A stretch of 64,000 bases of DNA. Origin: Cladopsammia gracilis (lineage: Eukaryota; Cnidaria; Anthozoa; Scleractinia; Dendrophylliidae). Numbering within the stretch: the stretch's first letter is position 1; every line of letters starts with the position of its first letter. The translations under genes and the position numbers were made by a program. The notes beneath the pieces were generated by a model. It worked only from the letters and a program-made list of their open reading frames with translations. It did not search any database and was not told where the DNA came from. The stretch lies in NCBI GenBank assembly GCA_022457155.1, contig JAJGOT010000349.1, positions 558,001-622,000 of the forward strand, read 5' to 3'. Positions 43,301-58,300 of the stretch are shown piece after piece.

Positions 43301-46300
43301 CGATTTCCATAAAACTTACCTCATCTGAAACTTTAATCTTTCTCTAGTACAGCTGTGGCAATCGATTTTCCGTTGCATCGTTTGTGGTGATACACAAGTT
43401 TCTCAAAGCTAAACGGTATCGTCACTTAAAAACCCAGTGGAGACACCTTAAAGGCTCAGGAAGGCAAATTGTTGTTATTATGGTTTCCTTTGACGTTTAA
43501 ATAACTTCAAATGGATAAAGAAAAGAAATTCAAATTTTTGGTTCATTTGACCTTTAAACAGCTTCCACAATCGAACGTGACCACCATTAGGATTTATGAA
43601 CGGCACTTTTTCTTTGTTTTTAAGCTCTCGTCAGTGACCACTCCTGCGAGACTTGGTTCGTCTTCAAAGCAGCATTTGGTTGTGTTTCAACAAAACGTTT
43701 TCCGAACGACGTTTTAAGAAGGAATTTTATGATTTATGCATTTAAACTGCTGTTAAATTATACATAATCCCTTTTGGTATGTTGCAAGGTCCCGTATGCA
43801 ACCAACTTCTACCTTTTCCAACAGTGGCTGGTTGAACAGCTCAAGTGACGACCACTTTTGCCAAATTGGCGAGGTGGTCTCCTAACATCAACTGCACAAG
43901 TAAATTGTTGATCTCTATTTGTTGTCACTGACTGAAAGCCTACAGTTAATAACCTGTTTTACAGCTGTTGGTTTAGTGACCTGGCCTTTGATTGGAAGCG
44001 AGGCTGGAGTTGACCTTGCTATGATACAAACTTTAATGCTCTTCAGATTTAAACTTTATTAGTTAACATGAGAACATTATTTAAATATTAAAAGCGAAAA
44101 CAAGATAAACTTCAGCCTTTGTACCACTCAAAAGCCACGCCATTAAGAACCTAACTGTAAAATGGGTTATTTGCAGCAGACGCAACAGCAAAGGTAATTC
44201 TCTTATTTACCAAGCATGCTGAATTAAGAATAGTGATGGCTATTTGCTGCGGTACCAAACAATATCCGCTGGTTTGGTATACACTGATGTACAATATGAT
44301 TCAACTGAGTTGAGATGTACCATATACCATCCAACTGAATAGCAAACACTATCCGCTGGTTTGGTATATACTCACCAATGTACAATATGATTCAACTGAG
44401 TTGAGATGTACCATATACCATCCAAGTGAATAGTAAACACTATCCGCTGGTTTGGTATATACTCACTGATGTACAATATGATTCAGCTGAGTTGAGATGT
44501 ACCATATACCATCCAAGTGAATAGTAAACACTATCCGCTGGTTTGGTATATACTCACTGATGTACAATATGATTCAACTGAGTTGAGATGTACCATATAC
44601 CATCCAACTGAATAGCAAACACTATCCGTTGGTTTGTTATATACTCACTGATGTACAATATGATTCAACTGAGTTGAGATGTACCTGATTTTCGGAGATG
44701 GCAGGTGCTGTCTAACAGATGTATCTTCAATTCTTGAAGGTCCTCATACTGATAATCACAGCCTCTCCACAAACATTCATAAGCAAGCACAGGACCACTG
44801 GGCAAAACCTGAATGCTCTCCACAGCCTGCAGCTCAACAAACAATGCAACACATGAAGATTACTCCATGGAAAGTGCACACATGCGACTTGGGTGCTAAC
44901 CGAGGACAACGTAAATAGTATACTGGTGCGAGGTTGACTAGCTGGCTATTTACACCTCGTGGGCTATGATTTGAACACCAGGCCGCGCTGCCTCCCATAA
45001 GTAAGTGCATTGAACGAGTGAGTCTCCTGATAAGCCTTAATGAGACTTCAATAAAAGTGTCCTTTATTATAGAAGTGTCTATAAAGGGCAGGTTGGACTG
45101 TAATCACCAAAGTCATTACTTGTTTTTGACAGTGTTGTGTATGCTTACCTCTGCGTCAGTCTGAGTAGGTTGCATTTGGGCACGAGCTTCATAATCTGCT
45201 TTCTTTTGAGCACTGATGTTACGCCACTATACAACAACCAAATAAATCAAATAATACGTACTTAATTAAACTTATCTAAAACTATGAGGAGCACACAATA
45301 TCTATTTTACCAATATTTTGGATGTTACAAAAACCAAACATGGGCAACTAGCATTTGGGAACGAGTGGACAGCGGTACTTCCGATAAAAATTCAAATTCA
45401 ATTCAAAGATTGCCAAAAAATTCCCAGAAAACAAACGGAATATGAATCGTGACATCAAAGTTTGAGATCAGTGTGTGAGTCTAGTGGTGACCAACATGAT
45501 GACGACGAATGTTCACTCCAATCCATGCATTTGACAATATTTTGTAGTGAAGTAAGCATTTGGAAAAGCTGAACGACAAAGTAAGTAGAATGTGTTCATG
45601 AAATGGTGAATGTCGTGACTGAGTTGCCTGGTGTAAGGAATATTGTTTGGAACAGGTCAGAAGAGATGGCAGAACCTGGGGTGTTTCTTGGTGTTGCGGA
45701 AGCCATTGTTGGTAAGCTTTTGTGTTGTGGTGTGGGTATTGTTCGGTGTCTTTTGAATCTTTTGTTTTACGTCATTTGGTGATCACACCATCCGCAACAC
45801 CAAGAAGCTAGCAGAACCTGCAATTCTCTTAGCAAAAATAGGCCCGAATGATGATAAACAGGGAAACTCATACTTGAGGCCTTGAGAGGGGCTAAACAAT
45901 TAGCGTGGACATATTTCGTGACTAGTTCGACATAAAAAATAGCAGAAAAACAAATATTTCATGCCATAAGGCACAAGTTATTACACATAGGCACTTTCTT
46001 TTGGTGTGTGTGAATACCTCTACTCCAATGATGCGACTTATTTCACCAAATGCATACTCTGGATGCTCCTTTCTGATGGAGGCTCTCATCTCATGAGAAA
46101 ACACCAGGTACCCTGATTGAGTTCGCGGCTTTTTCGCCTTCTAAAATGGAAACACAAAATAGCCAACAGCTCAAATCAAATCCCGTTGAAGCCTTGATTT
46201 TTGTTTTCAGGCTTCTTTGCAACTGCTTAAATTACAAAAACAAATGCGAGGATCATTCCTTCACTTTACATAATATTCTCTATCCTCGGTTCATATATGA

Positions 46301-49300
46301 TTCATTTATACACTTTATTTGTCATTCACTATCACTTTCATGGGGACACATGAGCTCACATTTGACCTTGCTCCCAATGTGTAGCTCAGTTGGTTAGAGC
46401 ATACTACCGGTAATGCGGAGGTCATGGGTTCAAATCCCGTTGAAGCCCTGAATTTTTTTCAGGCTTCTTGTTTGTATATTGATGGATAACTACTACCTGA
46501 GGAACAATGGTTGTATGAGAGGTTTATGAATGACTTCCGAGCTTTGTTTCTGCTTTGACAAAGTGCTGTGAGTGCCTCAAGGTAAGCACATAACATGCTC
46601 CAATCCACATGTTCACATATCACAGCAAGAACAAAATAGATTAATAGAAAACGCTTTCAGTTTCTTCATAAAGTTATGGTAACATAAGTAGAAGTATTGT
46701 TTCAACATTAAACAAACTTTCAAGTGTTACCATTAAATTACAGAAACGCAGAAATAAAGTATTCTTTCTTTTATGATAGGAGTTACAGCTAATGGTTTTT
46801 ACATATTCAGATCACATGATGACGATTTCTGAGGAACAGTTTCTTAAACTACCCAGGCGTTCACGAGTGTTGCATTATGTTACGGAAACACAGAAAGAAA
46901 GTATTCTTTCTTTTATTTCACATAATCAGATCAAGTGATCATTCACTTTCGAACATATGCACAGTTTCTTAAAAGGGGTAGTGTCACAGGGATTTGACCT
47001 CTTTTTTGGTCAAACCCTGCTACAATACCTTTACTTATTTACAGAATAACACTGAAACACCAAGAAAGTAATCAACCAATTCTAGAAAGAGGATCAAATC
47101 ATGATTTGTTCTGACCCATTTTGGAAACGAAAATATGAGAACTTGAAAAATGTTACACTACTTTTTTTCAAGTTGCAATTCATTCAGACTTGAGAAACTC
47201 ATCCGACAGTTTTGGTACACTATGGGACACACTAGGGGACACACTAGGGGACACACTATGGGACACACTAGGGGACACACTAGGGGACACACTAGGGGAC
47301 ACACCAGGGGACACACCAGGGGACACACCAGGGAACACACCAGGGAACACACCAGGGGACACACTATGAAACACAATAGGGGACACACTAGGGGACACAC
47401 TAGGGAACACACCAGGGGACACACTAGGGAACACACTAGGGGACACACTAGGTTGGTAATTTATCACAAAACTGGACCATTATTTTCCTGTTCTTGTTAA
47501 TACAAAATCATTTTTTGGTTTCTGAAATGACACCGATTCCCCATGACCCTGCCCTTTAACTATACAGATAATGAATTACTGTACATGTGAATAACACACC
47601 TTGCCGCCATCACCTGTTGAGCCGTCACCTGAGCTCAGAGCAGGGGAATGACTGCGCTCATCTTCTAACAGATCCATGTCTTCAATCAGCAGAGGAGATG
47701 GCATCTGCAAGCAATCATTCAAAATTAAGCATACTTAAAAAATTGATGAATACAACACACAAGGGGGATAATGTGTAGCAAGTAACTCAACTGAATGAAT
47801 GAACAAATGAATGAATAAAAGGAATAGTAATAGCAATAGCAACAGTAATAGCAATAGCAATAACAATAACAATAGCAATAGCATTATTATACCTCCAAAT
47901 ACCGATACCGATACCTCCAAAGGGAGGTATCGGTCTACTTGCAGTAAAGGATAACCATCGATAAGTACAATAAAATGATAAATACTGGAAATTTGCTCAA
48001 AAAGATCAAAGATAAAAACTATCTAATGTATTAATTAATTATTTACATTTGTGTTGATGATCTCTTTTCTTTTCTGGAACATTGAGTAATGCTCCACATA
48101 AGAACTATAGTAAACTTCATTGTTCTGTGGCATTGGCTCTTTCCCACATAGAATATCCTTGGTTTCAAGAATAGAGGAGGGGCTGATGGTTCATAATTAT
48201 ATTTCATTATATAAATACAGAAAATCCATTTGCGTCAAATAAATTTTAGGAAATGTTCGTGCTTAACCAATCAGAATAGCAGAAGACAATAGCTAATAAT
48301 TTTGCTTCTTTGATGAAGTTCCCCAAATACAATATCTTTTAAAACTTGCATGTTGTGCGATTGGGTCTCAAATTACCTGAAACCTTAAAAAAAATAGACA
48401 AAATGTGCCTTGAACCTTAACTTTTTAGCAGTTTTTGAGTCTTGGCCAATGAGCTCACTAGTTATAACAATGAAAAAAATTGACATTCCATCATGCATGG
48501 CCGTTGGCGCTATCCTTCTTATGCGGATCACTACTTAAATGGCTACAACTTGACAAGTATTGTCATGAATAAGTAAGTGGATGAATGAATGAATGAATGA
48601 ATGAATGAATGAATGAATGAATGAATGAGTGAATGAATGAATGAATGAATGAATGGATGGATGGATGGATGGATGGATGGATGGTTGGTTGGTTGGTTGG
48701 TTGGAGGGAGGGAGGGAGGGAGGGTGGGTTGGTTGGTTGGTTTGGAGGGAGGGAAGGAGGGAGGGAGGGAGGGAGGGAGGGAGGGAGGGAGGGAGGGAGG
48801 GAGGGAGGGAGGGAGGGATGGATGGATGGATGGATGGATGGATGGATGGATGGATGGATGAATTGATGGAGGGATAGAATAGAATAGAAATAGAATAGAA
48901 TAGAAATAGAAAAACTTTATTTACCCACGGTGACTTTGTCAAAAATTACAAATAATTGCACTTTTGTTTTTCACAAAAGCCGTGAAAATATATAACTACA
49001 TATACTAATTACAATATTTTACATCAGTATATTAACTATGAATAAAATAAGTATTTCGGTTAAAACAGAGCAATAATTCGGAAAAATACTAAAATTCAAT
49101 AAGGAGATTGAGAGATGCTAGTTTGTTTTTGAATGCACTCGCGGACTTTTCAGATTTTATCTCTTCTGGTAATAAATTCCAAACTTTCGCTCCGGTGTAT
49201 GCAAAGCTCTTTCGGTAGTAATCAGTTTTACCTACCGGTAAAGCTAGATTGTAACTAGAAGTCCTTAGATTATAAGTCGAACGCCCGATGTTATTCGTAA

Positions 49301-52300
49301 ATAAATTCGTTGATGGAGGGATGGATGGATGAATGGATGAAAAAATGAACAAACCAGAAGTAAACACAAGCATCCAATCCACCATTTACTTACCTTTCCT
49401 GGGGTGATTGGTTTTTCAAAGAAATAGTATTCATCCTCTTGAACACTAACAGTCAGGGTGTAGCGCTTTGAAATGTAAAACATATAAAACTTTAAGTTGC
49501 AAATCATAGGGAAAAAATAATACAAGCGTTGTGTGGGCAATGTGGTGACAACGCACAATGCAATAATATTTCAAATGATTATTTATGATTTAATAACAAT
49601 CATGTACAAAGCAGTTTTACTGTCAAGCTTCAAAGCACCTTAAGTCCTTTGAGTTTTCTAAACTGTCCCTCTTCATCATCATACCGAGCTTCATTAAGGT
49701 ATATGTCTTTCTCTGGTATCTCTGTGGGGCGGCCTGTCAGCAAGAAAAATAATCACTGCAATCAATCGACCACCGGCCTGAGCTGTTTCAAGCAATAATT
49801 ATTAGTCCCACTGTACACAAGATGTCTGGATATAATTTAAGTTACTTCACAGTTTTAATCATGACCTTATACAACATAATATGTTATTTGTGACAGGAAG
49901 GGCTGTTAACACTCATTTCATTGCTTTGAAGCAACAACTTGACTTGTCTTAAATTCTAACCATGTAAACGAAGTTTTCCTATCTAAATGATTTGAATTTG
50001 GTCAATGAAATAAGCTCGAATTTGTTCTGGGTTTGACAAAACAATGTGTCAGTAAAAACTTTTGAATTATGATGCAATATAAAAAACTTCACACATTTAA
50101 TAACATTGATTTACCGTGCTGCAGCGTTTTCCTAAGTTCCATTTAAGTCCGCTGATCGGTTTGAGTAAACAAATTTAAAGCATTTCGCCATCCAGTTCTC
50201 TCCCATTTCATCTGTTACATATCGTGGATTACATTACAGCTGATCTAGTTCTCTCCTATATCAACCGTTACATATCGTGGATTACATTACAGCTGATCCA
50301 GTTCTCTCCTATTTCAACCGTTACATATCGCGGATTACATTACAGCTGATCTAGTTCTCTCCTATTTCAACCATTACATATCGTGGATTACATTACAGCT
50401 GATCTAGTTCTCTCCTATATCAACCGTTACATATCGTGGATTACATTACAGCTGATCCAGTTCTCTCCTATATCAACCGTTACATATCGTGGATTACATT
50501 ACAGCTGATCTAGTTCTCTCCTATATCAACCGTTACATATCGCGGATTACATTACAGCTGATCGAGTTCTCTCCTATATCAACCGTTACATATCGTGGAT
50601 TACATTACAGCTGATCTAGTTCTCTCCTATATCAACCGTTACATATCGTGGATTACATTACAGCTGATCCAGTTCTCTCCTATTTCAACCGTTACATATC
50701 GTGGATTACAGTACAGCTGGTCCAGTTCTCTCCTATTTCAACCATTACATATCGTGGATTACATTACAGCTGGTCCAGTTCTCTCCTATTTCAACCATTA
50801 CATATCGTGGATTACAGTACAGCTGATCCAGTTCTCTCCTATTTCAACCATTACATATCGTGGATTACATTACAGCTGATCCAGTTCTCTCCTATTTCAT
50901 CCGTTACATATCGTGGATTACATTACAGCTGATCCAGTTCTCTCCTATTTTAACCGTTATATATCGTGGATTTCATTACAGCTGATCCAGTCCTCTCCTA
51001 TTTCAACCATTACATATCGTGGATTACATTACAGCTGATCAACCAATCGAGTGAAATTTCTCTCCTAAATGCTGCAACTTGTTTAATGCTTCGTTATTCA
51101 CGAGTTAAAATTGATTCGCCTCTGGTGCTGTTTATTGTTCACAAGTCTTTTCTGTCATTAGTTAAAATCATTTTAATCACAATCATCAACAACTTTACGC
51201 TGTTAAGACACAAATAGTACAAGAAAAAATCAAAAGAAAAGTTATGATTAATGAACCTGAATATGGAGGCCTGAAGATGATTGATCTCTGCTCTTTCAAC
51301 AAATCTCTTAAAACAACATGGGTTAAAAAGTACTTGGACACGACTAACCACGGAAAATGGAATTTTCTCGTTGATCTAGAACTGGAGAACTACGGTCACG
51401 ATCTCATTTTCCGTGGTAATCTCAATGTCTCGGACACTAAGAAAGAGGTTAGAGTAACAGACCCCTTTCTTAAAGAAATATTGGAATATTGGGCAGAAAT
51501 AAACTTTGTGGATCAAGTAAGCTCTGATACCGCTTTTCAAGAACAGTTTCTGTGGTTCAACTCTTTAATAAGGATAGATAATAAACCACTTTTTTTAAAG
51601 AATGGTTTGAAATAGGTATCTTCAAAGTTAAACATCTCCAATCAGGAAACGATAATTTTCTGACTCTCAAACATTTTGCCTCAAAACATGACTTAAGAGT
51701 ACGCCCGCTTAGTTTTTTTGGTCTATTATCAGCTGTTAAACAAATTCGCAACAATAATACCGATACTGCTGAGACAAGAGACTATACCTTTGAAACGTTA
51801 AGTGAAAAAATTGTTAAGAGAGAAAAGCCAGGTCCATTAATTTACCAAAAACTGATCAGAGCCAAAAGTTTAACCCCACGTAAAAGCCAACTAAAGTGGT
51901 TTTAAGACTGCAACTTTTCAGACAAAGAAGATACATTTAATTGGGAACTCGCCTATCTTATGGCGCGACGGTGCACAAAAAGCACCAAACTGATAGAGTT
52001 CCAATTTAAACTATTACATAGGCGCATACCAACCAATGATTTTTTACTTAAAATAGGACGAAAAGAAAATGACAACTGTACCTTTTGCAACAATTCCTCA
52101 GACGCTAATTCACCTTTTTTTGTCTTGCCATGTTACAGCCTCCTTTTGGAAAAGCGTAACCGACTGGCTTCAAAATGCTCTTCCGTTAATCGGCAAATAC
52201 AACTTATTGAATATTACTGCACTGGGCTTGAGGCCGGAGCCTCATTCTACAGAATACTCGTGTCAATTAAACTATTGTCTTCTGTTAGCGCGGTTTCATA

Positions 52301-55300
52301 TTTGGCAAGCCAAAATGGATGAAATATCGCCTAATTTTGCAAATTTTCTGCGCCTAGTTAAGTCAAGATCTATTATAGAGAAAAAAGCTGGGGACACTAA
52401 AAAATGGAACTTTCTTAAAGATTGTTCTTTATATAGCTCTTGATATCGATTGTTTCCTTTCCCCTGACGGTCAAATACCAAAAATATTTTGAAAGATTTG
52501 TAAATCTTGTATTTAACTAGATATATCTGACTGATTGTACTCAATCAACGTTCGTTTATTGCTCCTGTCTTAACTGTACTTTCTTTGAACCTTCTCTTTT
52601 TGTTTGTTTTCTCTGTGTTGTAATTTAGTTATTGTATTGTATTGTTAATAAAAAAGAAAGAAATATAAAGTATCATATGACCTAGCAAGAGATTATAAAG
52701 ATGTCCGCACAATTTAACATTGCAGAATAACTGTGCAGTAATAACCGAATTGTATCTCAATACTCAAAATGATATTACAGACAGAACAAATGACACAATG
52801 AAAGGGCAAGACGCCTAGATACACACAAAAGAAAATTAATGTACTTACATCTGACATATTCCCTGAATGGTAGAACACAGCACTTTCCTGCAATGTTTGC
52901 AACAGGCATGGTTTCCTCCAAAGAACTCAGAAACACTTCTTTTTCATAAAACATTCTGGTCGGTAGATGTTGAGTGTCAGCAGGACTAATGAACCACGGA
53001 CCGTTGAACCAAGTTTGCCCACTAAATTGAAACAAAAAATTAATCCTTTTGTTTGTTTTTTTATTGCTCCAGAATTTTAAAGAAACCAGTGGACTATGTA
53101 ACAATTAATAAGAATGAGGCACTGCTTTTGATGTGTTATCTTAACACATGCTCATCATGTGCACACCTGACAAGCACAATGGAGACAAACAAAAAGATGC
53201 ATCGTTCTGCCTCAAAATTAAGTTTATTTCTACAAGCAGTTGTACAGCGTCCATCAGGGGCTCAAATGTAGCTGGTCTGTTAATCTGCAGAGAACACAGC
53301 CTTCATCTGCCAGTATCCACACTTTCTTGCTTGTCACTGTATTTAAACTACGATAGTCAAAACAAAACCTACTTAAACCATCTGCGTTTATGGGCTTTTC
53401 AGTTACAATTTAGATCAAAATATGGCAACGGTGTTTCATAGTTTATGAAACATTGGAAAATAACTAACAAAATACCTCGCATTTATTGTATAAAGTTTCA
53501 ACATTGGAAAATGTTCAACATTTATGCAAAACATGTATGCAAGAGGCCTGAAGTTTATGCTATCTATACTGGAAAATTAAAACCCTATAAATTATCACAT
53601 ACCTTCTGTCTGTCCATAACTTATCAATCCTGGACATGCACAAATAGCCCTCATCTGACCTCACATATATACAATCACCTGGAAATAACAGAAAATAATA
53701 AAGGTATCATTGTCTCATTGTTCACAAGCATATGCTAGCATTAAATAAAAAATATGAGCTACAGCTTTACATGAGGGGACTGCTAAACATTAAATCATGA
53801 CTTCATTGTCAAACCACATTTTTCACATGTAATGACTGGCTCAGCTACTTATGTGAACATGTGGGCATGATTGGGTCGACATTTATAAGAACAGAATTAT
53901 GCCCCAGATTGACTACTCACCAAGCTTATAAGGAGCCTCTCGGATGCAAATCTGTTCATAATATGTACATCCCTCTTCCGCATTTTGAGGTGATTCCAAA
54001 ATAACATTCTAAAGAAATGAGGCGATTAAAGAACAAATTGTTTCCATGTCAAATACTATGAAGTATAATACATTTATAGTATATGTTGATATCAGAGGTG
54101 CTCACTAACAGTCGGTACAAAGGCACGTCACATGTATCCTTTGCTGTGTCTTGTGATAAATACTGAATACCGTAGAATTACGAAAGTACCCCCCCCTCCC
54201 ACCCCCGAAAGTAACGTTAATTTTTTACCCTTCTATAGTAATGGTCTCCCCTCTCCGAAGGTAGCGGCTCCTTAAAAAATATTGCCACTCAATTCAAAAC
54301 CATTAAAAGCAGTGATCTCTGCAAACGTAAGCCAACAAAAATGGCTAGAGGATGCTATAACTATAACGGATAATAATAATATTGATTGGGGAGCAGCTTT
54401 CCAATTACCTTTTTACTGTACGAAAAGCTCAAAACTTATAGTTTTTCATTTTAAATTTCTACATCGCCGACTATCCACTAATGACTTTCTAAAGAAGATT
54501 GGACTTGTGGACAATGATAAATGTACCTTTTGCCAGGCTGAAAAAGAAAAACTCATTCATCTTTTTTGGCAATGTTCGATATATGGGGGCTTCTGGTATA
54601 ACTTTAAGTGTTGGTTACAATCTTGTCAAATCTTTCCAAAAGATCCAACCTTATCTTTTATTACTGTTCTGGGTCTGACGTCGGACATTTCTAAATTTAA
54701 GCTTCAAATCAATTTTTGCTGTCTATGCGCCAAACATTATATATGGCTTTGCAAACAAAAACAACATATTCCTAAACTTAGTGGATTTCTGAAACAGTTA
54801 AAGTATATTAAGGACATTGAGAAGTATAGAAACAATTCCAAACAGGGAGCCTCTGTTACCCTATCCATAGTGTCCTAGCCACCCTTCAAGTTATTTTAAA
54901 GTAGTCGTTTAATACTATATCTAATGTGTCAACTCATAATTTTACCAGCCCATTCAACATAAATGTGCCAAAAGTTGCGTGTTTTATTTTATTCAATATT
55001 TCTGTATTTATTATTTATTTTTTGTTATTAGTCGTTGCTTTTGTTATTCCTTTATTTGCTGTATAATTTAATAAAATAAAGGTTGTAATTAAAAAAAGTA
55101 ATCTCTGGAAACGTTTCAAGTGATGCAGTAGACGCCTATCAATACAACTTGGCAATGAACTGAATACCACAATTTATAATTCACAACGAATACTAAACAG
55201 TCGTCTCCTATTTTTCTGAACATGCCATAAAATGACAATAACATTAAAAAATTTTACTCTTAACACTACAGACGTACAACAGCAAATTCATTCCAAATAA

Positions 55301-58300
55301 AATGATACATTGGCATAAACTTACAATGAAAGTAACTAGAACACAAAAATATTTGTAGCCTATTTACAGTGAATTCCCGAAAAGCTTCAGGCTATCAACG
55401 GATTGTCTTTGAAACAAATCTTAACCATCTGAACGTTGGGGGCTACCTTAAAGTAGCGTCACCATTGGCCTGCTAAATCATAAAGTAACAGGGACCGTTA
55501 TTTTCGGCATTCTACGGTATAACATTTTTCTTGTTTTGAATGTTTCAGAGGGACATCCCAGGTGTACCTTTGAATCTTACCAGTTTACCTTGCAAATGTG
55601 AAATTATGAATCTGTTTGAAAAGTGAACTGTAATCATACCATTACAACTATATATTATGTGATTTGTTTGTTTCTGCTGAGCTCACCTTTTTCACATCCT
55701 CATGAATTTGACCTTCTACTTCAGCTTCCATTGGTTGCACTCTATTCTCTTTGTTTTCAGCAAAAATAGAGGGCACTCGTTTGGGTTGAAAGGGTTGTTC
55801 CCTTATGACAAGACTCACATTTGATGGAGGTAAAGACCACACCTTCAATTACAAATATGTACTTATAGACAAAAACTCAATCATACAGTGCCCTGGCAAA
55901 ACATGCTAAAGTTTATGAAACTATCTTAATCTCTTGGGCATTTTTAGGATGCCAGTGATTTGCGGTGAATCTCCCAAACGTAAATTTAAAGGGACAGTCT
56001 TCTGCCTAAATTAATGGAAAAATTTCGCTGACTTTATTTCCATGTTGTATTGCCAAATGCCACCAAATATACAACTAAATTGGATAAAAGGACTCTACAG
56101 AGCAAAAACAGAACAAGTTGATTTGGAAAAAAGTGCAGGATTACAAGGATGGAAGTGGGTTGTAGTTAAAGACCCAGTATTGTCCATTATGCTTCACGCG
56201 CCTCTAAACAATAGAAGCCTCGCTCCTGTGCAAACCAAAACAATAACACAGGCCCATGAAGCATGATGAACAATACTGGACCTTTTATCAAATTTGATTT
56301 TGTGACAGGCAGTCCAAAATCAAGATTTCTACTCTGGTGAAACTGAGTTTTTTTAGCCATTATTTTGGCGATTTTTTTCTTTTTGAACCTATTTCAAGAT
56401 ATTAAAGCAAGCTTAAAGCAAGCTCCCACATGGCCATACTCATGAAAACACGATATATCAGCTGTAGCCTGCGTAGTAGGCGTCAGGGAGAAGGGAACTG
56501 GGGAGAGAGGGAAAGGGCGCCTGCAATAAAGACCCCCATTAGTTCGTTTCTGTGGACGCTGGTGGCCACAAATTCTGATTGGCTAATTCACGCTGGGCAG
56601 TAAACAAAGTAAATTCCCGCGTGAAGTCATCCATGCATAAAAGCACGTGCCAGTTTCTGATTGGTGAACGTATTGACAGTTGACATAATTCGATTACAAG
56701 GAAATCGGTGGGCGTAATGCGAATAGCCCGGTTCTTAAAGCAGGCGCTCCTTCCCTTCTCTCCCCCTTTCCTTTTTCGCGCCCCCTCCCCCTTACCACCT
56801 CACCCCCTCCCCGTTTACGCCTGTCACGCAGGCTATATCAGCCATGACACTATCTCCTTAACAGTCCTTACTGATGATTGACAGGTGGTACATGTACCAC
56901 TGGGTGCAATGCTTAAAAGTGTATTATAATCTCATGTACCTTTATCTTCTTGAAAGACTTTGTCTTGACATTGTACCTTGATTCACACACAAACAGGTCT
57001 TCATCTTTGACGTTCTGTAGAGAAATAACCACAAGTTGCAAAAGGTGTCGATATACACGTAAATAGCTGTCAAAATGACCACACAAGGACTTTCAGATGA
57101 AAGTAGGATATCATGACTTTTCAAACCTAGTGTGCATGCTTTAAGTCCATCAATATTGTTCTAAGAGCCTTCTTCCCTACCAGCCAGGAACAGGGAGAAA
57201 AAGGATTTGGTGAACGACTGTGACAGGTTGGAGGTTCAAGTGCTACTTGTGAAGTCAGTTGCCAAGCAAGAGCCTGTTACACCAAGGCACCCAACTGACA
57301 ACTGGATGCCAAATGTTTTACTGGGACACCTGGCAGGAGTGGTCTTCATATTCAATTTCCTTCTCATGAAAGGTCCCTAATTGCTACTTCATATGAAGCT
57401 AAGCTGCCAACATATCTCCTGCACATAAACTCACACACACATGGTGTTGCACAAAGTGATGCAAACAAAGGTCTGATGAAATTCATAACCTTTCTGGCTT
57501 AACTGTGTGGCATTGTGATGAAACATGGACAGCATTTTGCAGCAACTACTGTTTGAGCTTTTGTGAAATTCTGCATCTTTGCAAAAGTTCATAACACATC
57601 AGGTAGTTTGATCTTCGTTTCCACTAAATTACATACTGCAAAAAAACGTGTCTAGTTTGTAGAACAAGTCTATACTTTTCGTCTCTATTTTAACTTTATT
57701 TTCATGAAGTATTTCTGTGCAACAGATTATGTTTGCATTAATTTTGCACAGTACTGTTGGAGGATGCTTCAGGGTCACGATATTAAACACTTCCCTCTAC
57801 ACAGGGTTAGTAAAGGAATGCTTAATTGGTTGTGTCTACAGTGAACTCTCTTTAAGCTGGACATCGTTGGGGGCTAGCTGTAGCTGTCTGTCTTCAAGAG
57901 GTGTCTTCGTTATAAAGAGTTAAGTTACAGACAAAAGTGAAATTTGATGGGGACCAGCCATGCCACTGATGTCCACTATACAGGGGTGCCTGCATGAGAG
58001 AGATGACTGTATGACCACAACAAAAAAATTAGTTTTGTACCTCAGGCTTTTTATTGAAGTAGTCTTTCACAAACATGACATGACATTTTCCCAGCACTTG
58101 GCTTAGTTTAGAAGATGCACAATAGTCACTCTTAAACACTTCCTGAAAGGGATAATAATGTTAACTCGTTGACAACAACAATAGGATTGGGATTCTTTGT
58201 TTGTCAGATGGTAACAAAAGCAACAAACATTTAAAAAAATGCTCTGCATAGACATTTGAGGCTACAGAAATTGCTTCAGATCACTGTCAACGGGAAACAA

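Noticed and set aside
44679..44918. A plus-strand gene of 79 codons
   Set aside because: It is antisense to the zinc-finger exon of polybromo, whose splice sites, phase and domain content are convincing.
48535..48942. Frames of MDGWMDGW and PSLPPSLPP repeats
   Set aside because: Products of a tetranucleotide microsatellite.
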